NCBI RefSeq assembly: GCF_037975245.1
Contig: NC_092583.1
Coordinates: 6,567,764-6,631,763 of the forward strand
Length of the DNA: 64,000 nt
Source: Apostichopus japonicus
Lineage: Eukaryota; Echinodermata; Holothuroidea; Aspidochirotida; Stichopodidae
Reading direction: 5' to 3'
The position numbers and the translations under genes were made by a program. Each line of letters begins with the position of its first letter. Within the stretch, counting starts at the first letter, position 1. The notes under the pieces were generated by a model, which was given only the letters and a program-made list of their open reading frames with translations, was not told the DNA's origin and did no database searches. Of the stretch, positions 20,080 through 33,759 are shown piece by piece.

Positions 20080-22840
20080 CACGAAGGTAACATTTCTATT
20101 GCTTTACGCGACGGTCTTAATATGTAGCTTGGTGAAGAGATATCACGGGGTACAACATAGATATAGGCACATACATAGTGGCATTATTAATATTCTCGCA
20201 ACCGTTAAAAAAAATATGAAATAATTTACCAAGAATTTTGATCGATGATTGAAGCCTGTACGCGTTAAAACGTTAAAGCAGTTTTGTTATCGAGTAGTCG
20301 TCAATTTCTGGGCACAGACGTCAATTTCCGGTAATCTTACCAAATGTGCCGGGTATTACATTAAACGTAATATCCAAACTATTAGACTCTCTCTGTGATT
20401 TCTTAGTGATTCTGTTTAGCTGAACATAGTTCGTCTTCCACACTGAAACACCAAAAGGAAATGTGCAAAACTTTCCGTGACTCTTTACATCATTGGGATT
20501 GACACCTAATGTACAAATGAACTGCATCGTTATTGGGTGTTAATGAAAAACATCCTTGAAAATATGTCAAAGTAAATTTTAAAACACTCTGAAATGATGA
20601 TTTCGTTTAAATTTGTACCATAAGTAAATCCTTTTCCCTTCTGCTCTTGTAAAACCTTCATCTTTCCCTCATCTTTTTGTTTTTTACTGAATTAAAGAAT
20701 TTTATTAATGAATCTTGAAATAGAATATGAAGCAACATTCATTGATGTGAGGGCGGGCTCGGGGTATATATATATTTCAATCACTAATGTTACGTAACAA
20801 AATCAAACACACTGTGGATGATACTGACTCTATCACATGACAATGATTCCACATGACAATTTTCCCTTCTAATATTAGAGACTCAACAACCGTGACGTGA
20901 AACAAGATAGTCAAACCTAAGCACAATATTAGTTAGGTTGTCTCTTCGTGTTCCTGCTCGATAATACTTGTGTGAAGCCTTTCTCACTCATAAAATTAAA
21001 AATTAAAATTAAAAATATAATTAAAAAACCTGCAAACTCAATCAGACAAGTAACTCATTTTCACTACAGAAAGCCACATCAGTAGATTTACTGATATTAT
21101 CGGCTCGAGGAATCTTGATGGTGTAAGAATGCTTGATCAAGTCATACCATTTGTTCATTTTAGTATCCTGAAGTTTTGTAGCTATTTTCTGTGTTCCCTG
21201 ATCTCTGTTTTCCGCAACAGTAAACTTTATAATACTTTATGGTGCCAGTCAGTACTCTTTGCTCTTTTTGTGTGAAATCTGTTATTATCATCCTTATTTA
21301 TTGTTGATATATTAAGAGAAAACCTGAATAAACTTGTTTTGCGTCTAAAAAGTTGTAAGAAACATACATTATTTTTTTGTATTCTAGGCAGCTGCATCTC
21401 ATGTAAAGAGTATGTTCACCGGAGCTGTTTGCTTGGTAGCAGTGCACGCGATTTATTTCCGATAGATAAATATATTGCCAGAAGAGCGATGATTTCCTCT
21501 ACCAAATACTGAATAAGGTTTGAAATCAGAAATCGGAAATACCATTCCTGACGAGAACATCGGAATTACATTTAACTCGCATAGTAAATATTTCAATTCA
21601 ATTAAAACCGAAAAGGATGGCGCTATTACTCTTTTCATTTCAGAGCAGATGTCTCTATCCGCGGCTCCGATTCGTTCACATGCGTTCTAAAGCGCCATAC
21701 CTTTTTCTTTTATTATATTAATACATTGAAAAATTTGCTAGACAATGAATTCAAATTGGCTTAGTGTTTTGAAAAGATTTCTTAGCACAGTCAGACCAAC
21801 TCGAAAGAAATAAAGCAACCGCAAACAAATGTCACAGGTCCGCGATTATGTCGAACAATCGATATTTTTGCAAAACAGCATGCAAGTACGAAATGGTTTA
21901 TCATTCATATCATGAATATGCGAGCTGCACGCGATGGATTGGTTTGGCTCAGTGGTTGCTGATGTTTAACGTAGCTGGGAATACGATGATATAACACATT
22001 AAATGTAATATACGTGCCGTGGTCTTAATGTATTGTATCACAGTTGGAAATTTGCAAGCAAGTTTTGAAACTGTTTTGTCAGCTTTTCCTTTCCTTTCTC
22101 ATAATACCATTGTTCGAGTATATATTAATTCAAGGCTTGATTGGTTAAAACCAACATAAAGGTCCTCTCTTGTTAACTTTATTAAGTATTATTGGTACAA
22201 CTTGCCTAAAGTGACTTATATCGTATAGTTTTATCACGAACAGAGGCAAACACTAACATTCCCTAATTTCTGTCATTAACTGTTTAACTGTTCCGAGCGA
22301 TATAAATCATGATCAAATAAAATAAAATTTTAAGCCTAAATTAGTTAACTTACACAGATATTTTTTACGAATTACCTGTTTACATTACGAAAAGCAATAT
22401 AGTCTGTTTCTGTGGTTAAAAGCTTAAGTACACAAACCAAAAAAAAATCAAGTCTGAATCATCCAGCCCAAGTTGATCCAGCGCGACAAACATGGTCCAA
22501 TGTTAAAGAAAACACCTCACACCTTATCGAACCATCCGAAGCTTAGAAGCTATAATCCTAACCATCCTAACCGGCCTGGGCCATTTAATACTAGATTGAA
22601 CCACCTTTAAAACCAGAAGAATAAGAAATAAGGTTATTCGAAACCACTACCCTATAGACAAACCTTACAGTATAGAAACGAAAATCATACCAGCCAAATC
22701 TACTATACAACAGTCAAAAGAGCTTGCATCGTCAAAGAACAGAACCAGCTCATAAGTCAATATATAATATTCAAGAGAAACTCCCAGTAAGATGTCAGCT
22801 ATTTCTTACTCTAGTTCCATACTGACAGACCCAAACTAGA
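20080..22840. other. No supported gene
   Basis: AT-rich DNA. A minus-strand frame at 20321-20527 (68 codons, with FGVSVWKTNY and ITFNVIPGTFG) has a more protein-like composition than most and lies upstream of the MGAVVC exon on the same strand, but it shows no recognisable domain or firm splice sites. A short AAAATTAAAATT repeat occurs near 21000. Confidence 0.4.

Positions 22841-22843
<3 letters not shown>

Positions 22844-22890
<47 letters not shown>
22844..22890. repeat. (TA)n microsatellite
   Basis: A pure TA run of about 46 bases followed by GATAGATA. It lies just before the second GACGTC-type minisatellite. Confidence 0.95.
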
Positions 22891-22894
<4 letters not shown>

Positions 22895-22952
22895 AGATAG
22901 ATATAGGCTACAAGTATTCATTGCTCGCCCCCTTCCTTTCTCCCACCAACAA

Positions 22953-23115
22953 TAGGCGTCTGTATAGAGCAAAAGACGTCTGTATAAAGCAATAGGCGTC
23001 TTTATAGAGTGATATACGTCTTTATAGAGTAATATACATCTGTATAGAGTACAGCCGTCTGTGTAGAGCAATATACGTCTGTATAGAGTACAAGCCGTCT
23101 TTATAGAGCAATAAA
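22953..23115 (+). repeat. Second array of the 20-bp GACGTC minisatellite, about 8 units
   Basis: Units such as AGGCGTCTGTATAGAGCAAA and AATATACGTCTGTATAGAGT are the same family and orientation as the array at 19515-20073, 2.9 kb away. Two units contain TACAGCCGTC / TACAAGCCGTC variants not seen in the first array, so the arrays have diverged. Confidence 0.9.
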
Positions 23116-23119
23116 GCAC

Positions 23120-24430
23120 AACCATATTTACTACTAGTCAATATAGCTTCTTAATATAGTGTTTCGGGATAAAGTTTAACTTTGTTGCTGAGTGGGGGGG
23201 GGGGGGGCATATCTTTACACAAAATGTTCCAACATTTGCAGAAACAGAGATGAGGTTAATTTAGGCACCTGCAAACTGGGCAACTATACAGTGTCAGAGT
23301 GTTAGTAATTAAATTATACCTGAAACAATCCCTTTGAATTTGAATTTCATTTTAATTAGGATCGTTCATGAAAGGCAACTGCGTTTAGGGGAATAGTTCT
23401 TGAGAAACATATGGTCTCCCTATCATTCATGCGCTATTGTTTCCGTTTAAACGCTCATGGCGCGGCGAACTCTCAGAATGTGTATGCAGAAATGTAAAAA
23501 AACACATGGCCTGGAACGTTAACTCGTAACATTATAATGGCAGATTATCATAATCGTGAAAGCAATATTTTGTATTCAATTGTAATGATCTCCATGCAGG
23601 AATATGAGCTAATCAAATATTAATAACTTTAAATCTAATATTTCTGAATTGCTTGGGAAAAGAACCTTATACAACATAATACAAGATGCAGTCAATAGCG
23701 ATGATTATAAATATATTAGCTTTTTTCGCGAGATAACTTTCAAAAATGTGAGGCATAACGCTGAATGAATCATACTTTAGTTCGTCTCAGTTTGTCTACG
23801 GATCGATTTATTTCAGGAAAACGTTTGAAGGCACATTGAGCGTTGGTATAGTTACAAAATATCAATATATATAAATATTCCTTTCCAATACAGAACAGTA
23901 TAATTTGCATGTTCACTTTGAGGACGTTAAGATCTTCCAATACATGTACTGCAGAGTGCATTAAATTGTTGCTAACCATTTAAATTTTGAAAAGTCAGTA
24001 CCCGAGTGCATTCTATATTTGCTTCAGTTTCTATCCTGTTAAAGAAATCAGTAATTATAACCACATACCACATATAAAACAATAACTAATTGTAACCGAG
24101 GTCCAGTTAAAAATTGCGCCGATGTATCCCGAAGTCTCAACGCTCCACAATAGTTAGTCTTCTGCATTTCTCCAGCACCCCTCCACAAATTAATGAAAGT
24201 ACAATAGCGCAATCCATTCAGCCACGTTAGCGCTAAATTAACTTCCTTTCGTACAGGTTTCATTTTCAATCAAATGTTTTCCTTTGTAGGTACAATACAT
24301 ACATAAATGAGACGCTCATATTTCTGGAATCCCTAAAAATAAGATACAGATAATTAGGCCGTCTGGAATTAGAAATTATTAAAGGGATAACAAAGGCTGA
24401 GACTTAAAATTGTATAATATTGTATAAAAA
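23120..24430. other. No gene seen
   Basis: AT-rich DNA with a run of fourteen G at about 23195-23208. Open frames here (minus 23770-23979, minus 24048-24269) have no recognisable domain. Confidence 0.5.
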
Positions 24431-24434
24431 TCAA

Positions 24435-24655
24435 GGAGTGTTAGCTCAGTGATTAACGCCTGTGCCATTCAATCATAAGTCCACGGTTCGCGTCACTCCG
24501 AGATTAATGTATGTCGTCCAGTTACAGAGTTGTTGACAATTGACAATTCATAATCATGAACGTTAAATATGAATCTAAGAGACTGCTAATGAGGCATTTT
24601 CGCGAGTTCCTGTTTACAGGAGGTTCTAAAATACATACAAATACATATATAATAC
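24435..24655 (+). mobile_element. tRNA-derived SINE, copy 2
   Basis: The head GGAGTGTTAGCTCAGTGATT has box A (TAGCTCAGTG). Box B is GTTCGCGTC with one mismatch to the consensus. GGAGTG at the start pairs with CACTCC at the end of the tRNA-like part. The body (TATGTCGTCCAGTTACAGAG, GTTGACAATTGAC, TTCGCGAGTTCCTG) and the ATACA-type tail match copy 1 at 17571. It lacks the 28-bp segment of copy 1. Confidence 0.85.
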
Positions 24656-24659
24656 AGTG

Positions 24660-27600
24660 CTGGTAAAACGAGTAACACGTCAAGCATTCAAGTGAACAGA
24701 AATGCAGGTATGTTTGGCTAAATACGAAAGCTCATTTGGGCCATGCTAAATAAAAAGTTAAAACCGTGTTGAAATATTTCTTTCGCACATAATTCATCGC
24801 GACGAATTATTAACTCGTTGATAAGAATTATTAATTGAAAATATTGGCTTTCCTTTATCTTTTAATCGAGTGGTAGTTACATAATTCACGTTTACCCCAG
24901 TGTTAAATCATAACTTTCATTCATTTAGTTTCTCTCTTATGAAGTCTATTTGATATTTAATTTTCTTCTCTTAATGTTCCATAGGTTTCACTATAGACGT
25001 AATCATCAGGATACAAAAACAAGAACTGTATATGGCTGAAGTTCAAGTGTCGTCAAATATTGTAACATCTTTCAACATAAACTTGACTGATAATGGATGA
25101 TAAATGAAGTGCCAATATCAAATAAATGTAGCCGTGGAAGGTAAACGATTGAAGATTCAGATGTTTGCTTTTCAACCAATATGAGAGAAGGAAAACTGTG
25201 GCAGCATTATGCCAGTTTTACACCTGGAATTATAAAAAAAATACCAACCAGTTTACAAAGTAATTGGTAATTTGGAAACAGGTGAAAAATATTAAAAGCG
25301 GTTTTATTTATGAATATTGATACAATCTTCTCTGGTTAAGGGTTTTACGACAATGTGTGTGATTTGTTAGCATGATTAACAATTATAAAATGCATTGAGT
25401 GTGTTTGTTTTGTATTGGTGTGTTTATTTACTGAGATGCACATGCAGTGACCCACATTTTGTTATATAGCTGCTATACTTTCCCATTGGAAATATTCAAT
25501 GTTCAGCATCTTTATAGTTAATTAAAAAATCTCAATGCTTGGCTAGATTCCAGGTTTCCTCTGTTGGACGACTAGCGATGTGCATTTTTGATATTTCCTT
25601 TGAAAGGGTGTGGGTCTGGTCACTATAGACAAGCACTGTCTTTCAGCGTTAGTCAGGGTCTGGTCACTAGACAAGCACTGTCTTTCAGCGTTAATCAACT
25701 TTTATATAAACAAACAATATACCTGACATACGAGTGCACATCCCGGCCTCCTTCCCACAGACTTAAATGTGGCATTTGTTGTATAAATTAATATTTGTAG
25801 GAGGAGCTGAAAGCAGAATATAGATGATAATTAACAATGAATGGTATAATAATTTCACTCTATACGATAAGATCTAGGCTGCTACTGTACATAGACTGAC
25901 GTTAAGTCGAATATTCATCGTATTTTAAATTTAAATTAACATAACCTTTCACGATTAACGTTAGTGTGATTTCCAACAGAGGATAATTTATATTAAATAT
26001 GGGGGTTTTGGCAAGCGACATGCAGGAGCGCAAAGTTTTGGTATTTTATGGTTTAAATGTACAAAAATCATAGTCTTGCCTTTGTGAAATAATGCGTTAC
26101 AATACTATTAATCAATTTATCAGTTTCACGCGCTTCAGCTGTTGAAAAGTTCCTGCATACTGAATAGGTCCATACTACATTAATTATGCTTAAATTTGTT
26201 TATTTCTGTGCAGAGGGTTATACAATATACACATCCGTAACTTTCCGGGCAACTGACATTCAGTTTTTCCAAAGGATATATCATTATGCATATGAAGTGT
26301 GTCAATTGACTATAGTTTATTTGGTATAAAGACTCAGTCTGCGATTGACTTCCCCGAGTTCTTTAGAAGAAAATAAAACAATTACTGAAAGCGATAACAA
26401 AAGTACACACAACTTTGCTTAACTGACAGTCCACGCACTGCACGTATAGTTTTATTGTCGTCATGTAAACAAGTTTATTTTAAGGTTAATAAGAAATGGC
26501 TGAACCGTTAGAGATAACAAGAGCCATGTGTAATTAAATCACCAAACCACAGGCGAAATGTTAAAGGCTGTGATAAGTCAATTAGCCTACATACTACTCT
26601 CAATAGACTGTCTCCATGACAAATTCACTTCCAAATTGTCATGCAGTTTTTATACGTTTGCACTTAATGAACACTTTAAGCGAACCTTTTATTTCTTTAA
26701 AAGGGGGTGTGAATGGATGAAAACTTATATTCAGAGAGAAATGTGTTTAACTGTTGTTTCTATGGCAACATAAACCTTATAAAATATATTTCGATGTTAC
26801 CAACGCCACGATTTGCCAAAAGGCAATTTCACTGGCATTATATTGGAAGTCTATCACAATTGAGTGAAGACGTCGTGTTGTAATTATTCACAACACACAA
26901 GAGTACAGGTAACCAGCATTAATCGCAGAAAAGTACACGGTTTGCACTATATCAAACAAGTGTGCTCGTATTTCAGATTTCATGGGATTTTTTTTTTTAT
27001 ATATTCTGCTCTATGTGAAAGTAAAACTGACTGAGACCTATACTGACATGAACCATATAGTGATTCAACGTCAACACATTAAAGTTAGGCCTATTTCATT
27101 TTTGGGCAGTTTGATATTATCAATTAAATAAAGTAACGGTTTTCGCGTTCGATTGATTACATGATGGAACAAATATGTTCTTGTTGAATTACTTGGCATT
27201 ACAATGTACTGATATGGACTGTTAACGTGCAAACCTTCAGCAGCGCACAACCAAAATGTAACATTACAAGCACAGGAAGCCAGTGAAATGAAGGCAAAAT
27301 GATCCGTGGTCCGGGTTTTCTATTCCTGCGGAGGTTTTTGTCTTTCAAATTCAAGTAAAAAAACATGCACGATGTGTGCTTTAAGAGAGTGTATATATAT
27401 ACGGCATACACTTGCGTTAGGATGTTTAAAAAAACAGATGTGAAAATACAGATGTGGAAATATTCGGTCTGTACATCCGTAAGTGGATTTCGTATAATGT
27501 GGCCCTCCAGAGCAATTTCGTGTCCACCCAGGCTTAAAATGCTAACTTAGAACGTTGGTGTTGATACTCCAATAAATAGGAAACTTTAAGTGGCAGTATA

Positions 27601-29960
27601 TATGTCTGCTTATAGATGCTTTCTCCTGATGTGTCAGTATCCCTGTAACATTGTGCTAATTGTAATAGTGTGCCAACTATATGTAGAAACGCTCCTTTAA
27701 GGCTAAATGGATGTACGCGACCGTTTAAGGTCTAATTGCTAACTTAGCCCTGAGGATTGTCAGTCATGGGGGCTGGCTTAATTTTTTTTATCATGAACCC
27801 GCCTAGTTGTGTCTTTGAAAGGTTTATGTGGATTTTATATTTATATCGTAAATAGCAGCCTCATGATAGCAATGTAACGACCGATAATTTTATTCAAGAT
27901 ATAGCAGCCTTCCTAGCAACAGGGAGACAACATTGATAAACTGAATATTCATTCTATGTAAATTAATCGTATTTACAATTCGTGTTTTAAATTATATCTG
28001 GACGCAGAATGAGGTAACCATGCATGTAACTACATTGCCCGATCTGTAAACATTAGAGAAGGTTGAATTCTATATGAAGTCTAAGTCTGGACGTATGAAA
28101 ATGCTATTTAGCTGTTATTTATATCTAAACATTTTTGATGAACTATTTATACGTTCCCTTTACCCGCATGAGTTGAGCCTTATACACAAGGTTGTGACTT
28201 TCATATGGCCATAAACCCATCAAATTACAGATACTAATATAACCATAATTTAACTGTACACATTATTCAAGTTATATAGCGCAAAACGCATTTCGTTCTC
28301 TAGAGCTTAGCATATGTCAATTAAACTCTGTTATCTCACAATCACATTTTCGTTCTGTATAATTTGGACATCGTACAATGCAAATCTCTCAAGACATAAC
28401 AGCTACCGACAATCAACAAGTTTTTCTTCTTCTTCTTCTGTGATAAAGATCTTTGACTTGTCTAGATCATAGCACCTATACGTAAGCTCCGATTTCACGT
28501 TTCCCTCAAAGGTCTAAGAGTTTTATAAACCATTTCTTGCTGAGACACGAACACCTGATCAGAATTAAGAAGGGTGAATTATTTAAACACCTTGCCATAT
28601 GGTAGAACTATATCGAGCGCCAACACGGCCAAAAAAATCACCGTTTCTGCATTAGAACCCAAACGGACTATATAGCATCGCAGGATTAAAAATAATCGTA
28701 ATAATAAAACATTCGTCGTATTCAATGCAGCACAGGATCATAGCCTTGAATAATACGAGAAAATCATAGCATCAAACTCATTAACAGCATCAAAAACAAT
28801 CAGCATAAGAAATTATCGCAGTATTAATAACATTATCAGCAGAAACTCAATTGCAAAAAAAAAACCACAAAAAAAAAAACACAACTAGTATATGAACCAT
28901 TTGTCGCATTAAAAATCAAATCAAACACAGCATCAAAACGATAAGGTGCATCAAAATAGCGATCACAACAGTCAAAAGGGTTAATTATACACAATCCTAT
29001 GTGTATTTTCAAACTATCACTGATACTTAATATTTGTCAGCTAAAATGAATGCAGCAGTTGGTTTCAAGAGTTAAGCTTAAATTTAAAGAATTGTGTCTC
29101 AACAATTAGAAGGAACGTAACTTAAAATGAAAGCCTATTTTTTCTGTAACCTACCTATACATACATTTGATGTGGATCAGTGACTACAATATAAAACCCA
29201 GTGCAATTATCCCATTGTATATCGCTTAATAGATTTCACTATGAGAGCATAGTCAATCCTTATTCGTGTAAGTCTCTTGAATTGTATCCTTATTATTCAC
29301 ATTTCAATGTTCATATCATGAGGCATATGTATAGAGCTTACTACACATTCATATATCACTGTAAATAGCGACTCGATCGTCTAATAAATATTCATAGAGT
29401 CACTATCAGCTATCCATGATTCATTATAAAATACACTCTCAAAGGTAAAATCTTGATTTCAGTTTAGTATACTGATGCATGCACTTGCTGTGCCTCTCAC
29501 CTTTCATCGCGATGTGGATATAACAGTTGCATTTGGTCTCTACTAAGTTTAAAGGAGCTATTTTCTCGTGTATTATGAACGTGACAAATCTTTAATCAAA
29601 ACTCTCTTCATTTTTGTTTTAAATGTAAACACCCCAGGACGTTTTAACATCCGATCGTATTGACACGAACGAGAAAACCTTCATCAATCTAACGGTAAGA
29701 TGTAAAACCGCAAGTTTAAACCGGTGCTGGGAAAACTAGGAAAGGCGGTAATTAAGAAAGGGAAAACAATGATAAACTTGACGGGATTTATCCCTTTATT
29801 TCTTCATGGTTTAATACGCCCAATCATTCATACATCGTGTAGGATTATAACAGACGAATAACGTAGGAAGAATATCTTATCAATCACGTGTTTCACGTAT
29901 TAAAAGAGTAAACAAACAATTTACAAGCCCTTGTCCATTTCAGCAATGTATAGTTTATGT
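24660..29960. other. 5.3 kb without a supported gene
   Basis: AT-rich DNA. It holds a 45-46-bp direct duplication at about 25610-25702 (GGTCTGGTCACT ... CTTTCAGCGTTA in both copies), a short TTC run near 28425, and a low-complexity A/T-rich tract with repeated CAGCATCAAA motifs at 28680-28960. A minus-strand stretch near 27225-27310 reading FHWLPV could be a very old LINE end but is too short to call. Confidence 0.5.
25610..25702 (+). repeat. Two-copy 45-46-bp tandem duplication
   Basis: GGGTCTGGTCACT(ATA)GACAAG and the following CACTGTCTTTCAGCGTTA occur twice in direct succession. The copies differ by a 2-base TA indel and one substitution. Confidence 0.9.
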
Positions 29961-29971
29961 TGTTTTAGCAC

Positions 29972-30244
29972 CATAGGCGTAGGAGGCGGGGGGCTTGGGG
30001 CCTGCGCCCCCCCCAACCAAATATTTTTGTGAAAATTCGGGCAAAATGCTGAGAATTTTTCGGGCACCTACAATAAATTGTGATGATGTAGCAAAAGGAA
30101 ATCAATAGAATAAAAAAATATTCCTTTGTAATTAAAATAAAGTTTTAAGCTTGCCCGACTAATTCGCCATTACTAGTGTAAAAGCCAATATGATATGAAC
30201 ATTAACGTGCCAAATCGCGTCAATTGGGCCCCTACGCCTATATG
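29972..30244. mobile_element. hAT-like MITE, 273 bp, with 8-bp target duplication
   Basis: The ends are inverted: CATAGGCGTAGGAGG at the left and CCTACGCCTATATG at the right, whose complement is CATATAGGCGTAGG. The element is flanked by the exact direct repeat TTTAGCAC (29964-29971 and 30245-30252). An 8-bp target duplication with short terminal inverted repeats starting CA is the mark of the hAT superfamily. There is no coding capacity, so it is non-autonomous. Just inside the left end are G- and C-rich runs (GGGGGGC, GCGCCCCCCCC). Confidence 0.88.
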
Positions 30245-30259
30245 TTTAGCACACAAAGT

Positions 30260-33200
30260 CTTACAGAACAGAATATTATGTAACAAGCCAAGATTGTTTG
30301 TAGAATCTTCATCATCGGAAGAACGTTATTTATTCAACACAGGACACTGAACTAATTATGACGTAGGCAAACGTCACACTCACCACAGTGGTCGTATTAT
30401 AGGGAGAAATGAGGGGAAAGAAATGTTGAGTTTCGCGATCGCTATTCTGTTGTTATTTCATTTAGGTTCTCTTTTTTCCTGTTTTGCTCTGTTCCTGGAT
30501 TTCAATTTCGTATGTATTTCGCGAATTCACTTCGTTATAATATGTGGCATCGAATCTGTATTTTGCATATGGCTGTAACATTACTTCAGCTTTACTTATA
30601 ACCATATATTTCTCACACATAAATTGAAACATCTCAATCAATATAACAGTTGGGTTTTATAACTGTTGGGCGCCAACCTTTGACTGCTCCTAGTCATAAA
30701 CAAACTTAGGTCAACACAGAAAATTCTATAAGTCACACTAAATTTAGCGTAACCATTCATTATAGTGGCATATTATCTATTAAAACACTTATGCCTAACA
30801 TGTGCATGCTTTAACGGTCGACCAAATTGTCAAACGGTGTAATTATGTACAGCTATGTGTTTCTGCACCCTGCAAAATATTACCATAACAGATTCAATAT
30901 ACTTGATGGAGATATGTTTCTGATAAACACCTCCATTAAACTGGCAGCTTTCTTGGTGTTACACTGGTATGCATATCGTTGTGGAAAATCATGTTTTATT
31001 GTTCCTAAACTTAGTGTAATTGAGCATAACAGGGTCATTAATAGCCTATTTCGAATGCGAATGTTAAAATAAAATAAAAAAGAAATACTGACACAGTTTT
31101 CAGATCATGTTATAATGCTTATTTACTAATACGGAAATAAAATTATGGGAAACCAGGAGACTGGATATTCTAGTGTTAATATGACAAAGGACATTCTTTT
31201 CATATGACTTAAAATCATGGAGTCAAACATTTTGTCGAGGGAAGGGCGGTGGGGGGGGGGGGGTGGGGAGAAGTCAACATATATTTCAAACATCATAGCC
31301 TAAGTGATATGAAAAGGAACACACACTATATAAAAACAACCTTTTTAAGACATCTAACATCGACAGTCCAATTAAAACCGTCTTTCCGACAATGTATAAT
31401 CTTACTGTTTGATAATTTAGCTATCTTTTAGTTTCCCCTGACGTGTAAATCATATAAGATTACAATTATAGGGTATGTCTCTTATCATGTTATAATTAAT
31501 CTGTTCGGACGATGGTTCGCATACATTTAGTCTAAAGATGATCAAATTGTAATCATCTTCGTTTATTTTGTTTTGTCATATATGATTGATCAATCACTTA
31601 CATCATGTTTTTAATTATTAAAACTCAAACGTGAAGAAATAACAAGCGCTATCACTCTTGCAGCCAACAGCATTACTAAGAAACAACATCAAGAAAAGAG
31701 AAGAAGGCACGAATATATCCTGAGAGTAAAACATGGCAACAAAATGCAGCAAATAATGTCATTGGTCAGAGCATAGATAATACACATTACGGTAATCACG
31801 ACAGCTGTGACGGATGTGAACCAAACTGAATACAATCATAATAATAAGACCCCTTGAGAATCATTAATGCTAACGACACTTAAAGACTCCTCACATGGCT
31901 CTCGTCCAGGAGTCAAGTAGATTAGACTCAAAAATTCACGTCCAGCTAATGCAGTCATGCTGACAGGCGATTCACTGAGATCAATTTTATTCATATTTAA
32001 TGCACTATTAAAGGCCTAATAGTTATATTCATGACAGAGACATATATCCTCGTTCGCCTATCATTTCATTACTCAACTAAGGCAAATCTCATATATAGAC
32101 TGTACACAGGCAGTTATAGTAAATATAACCATTTCAAGGACAGAGCTATAAAGGGAAGATTTGCTAATCTTTTGATTTAAATGAACTTTACAATATTATT
32201 TTGGGGAGGGGGAATACTTTTATAATGAGTTCATTCTGATGCTTGAATCTCTGTATGAAACAATATTGTACATTGGTAAAGGTAATAACTTCAAAAAATA
32301 GTATCAAATAATGTTGAAGAATATTACACTTACACAAGATGAATATAACGACGATTTTAAACACAGACTCATTGATGTACGAGAAGGATAGAAAAATACG
32401 AATTATTTGGCAAACAAAACCATGCTTAAATTTTTGTAATTTTTCTATCACAATCGACAGTATGACTATAAATATTTTGAAAGGAACTGACCTGTTTACG
32501 CCAGTCATTAATGCAGTTGGTACCTTTGTGTGCAGAGACCACCTTTTTGTTGAGTGTCAAAGCAGATGACATTGCTTAAAATCTTGTCAACAGTTTTTGT
32601 TTTTCATTACAAACTGAAACAACACTATTTAACGTAGACCAACCACACTTTCATAACAGACGTACCTATAGCCTATACTACTCTTCACATAAGAATGTAG
32701 TGTATTGTCCTTATTGCCATTGACTGTCGAAGCAAACTGTGCGCTAATAATTGTGCCATTTGGGCGAAACAAATATGTCATAGAACATTCTAAATTAATT
32801 GAGTGGTTTGAAGTGGAATATGGCTCCTGACGTTAAAATGACTAGCGTAAGGATTGACCAGTACTTCGAATTAGTGAAGACATTCAATATGTTAATCTCC
32901 ACCTTTAACATTTGGCAATCATTCCTAGTATTAGTTTAATTTAACTTTCAGAGAGAACTTCGCCCTTGGGGGGGGGGGGGGGGCGGACACTTTATATAGA
33001 ACAAGTGTTTGATTACAAGTTACTTTCTCCATATCTATAAAATTAGTCAAAATATGCAGGTATGAGCGTCTTAAGTGCACTCTTCTTGCTACTAAAAGAA
33101 GGGGGGGGGGGTCCTTTGAGAATGGAATAATTGATCTGAATTGTCTATGATCCGCATGTGACTATCTGAGCATGATTGAACATGACAATTCCTGATGTTG

Positions 33201-33585
33201 TTATCTACGTTTTCCTACACTCTAAAAACAGGTTGTGTAGAAATTGTACACAACACCTATGTAAGTCCTTACCTACAAAGCATTGTATTACAGGATGACA
33301 ACAAAGTATGTAAGCTCGGGCGTCCCAAGATTAGAAAGCAAGTACCTTGTTGAAAGATTATTTTATTTATAACATAAATAGATATAAAAAAAAATTAAAT
33401 TAAAAATACATTTTAAAGTCTAGTTTAATTAAGCGACGGGACGATTTTGATAAATTTGCAGAAAATATAATTACTTATTCTGACGTTTTCAGCGGGACCG
33501 CCAAACTCTACCCACAATATTTACGTACAACGTATGTAAAGGTTAAAATACTAGTACAGTAGTAGGTCCTCGGCTTTTGACTAAG
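30260..33585. other. No supported gene
   Basis: AT-rich DNA with homopolymer G runs at about 31249-31262, 32969-32983 and 33101-33111. The overlapping open frames at 32188-32569 on opposite strands have no recognisable domain. Confidence 0.5.
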
Positions 33586-33586
33586 A

Positions 33587-33745
33587 TGTGTAACATTATA
33601 TTCCTCTTCTAGGGGAGTTGTGAAACACTCCTGACGATGATCACATAATCACAGTCTATATACAAGGGGCCTGGGGTTAAGAGCGGATCAGTCTTCTTTG
33701 CTTTTTCGTGTCTTGGTTCATTCCTGGGTGAATTTTGTTAAAAAG
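33587..33745 (+). mobile_element. Unnamed short dispersed element, copy A
   Basis: This copy aligns end to end with the element at 44941-45104. Both start TGTGTA and share GACGATGATCACA and GAGCGGATCAGTC. A Y-rich stretch follows, then TTC(C)TGGG, and the end is TTAAAAAG. The hairpin near the 3' end is weaker here than in copy B. No target duplication is visible, so this copy is probably older. It is not related to the tRNA-type SINEs in this window. Confidence 0.7.
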
Positions 33746-33759
33746 AAGTATATTTGTAG

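Noticed and set aside
21945-21985. GGCTCAGTGGTTGC as another tRNA-SINE head
   Set aside because: There is no box B at the right distance and no SINE body follows.
27225-27310. Minus-strand FHWLPV stretch as a LINE remnant
   Set aside because: The match is a few residues in one frame without neighbouring ORF2 text.
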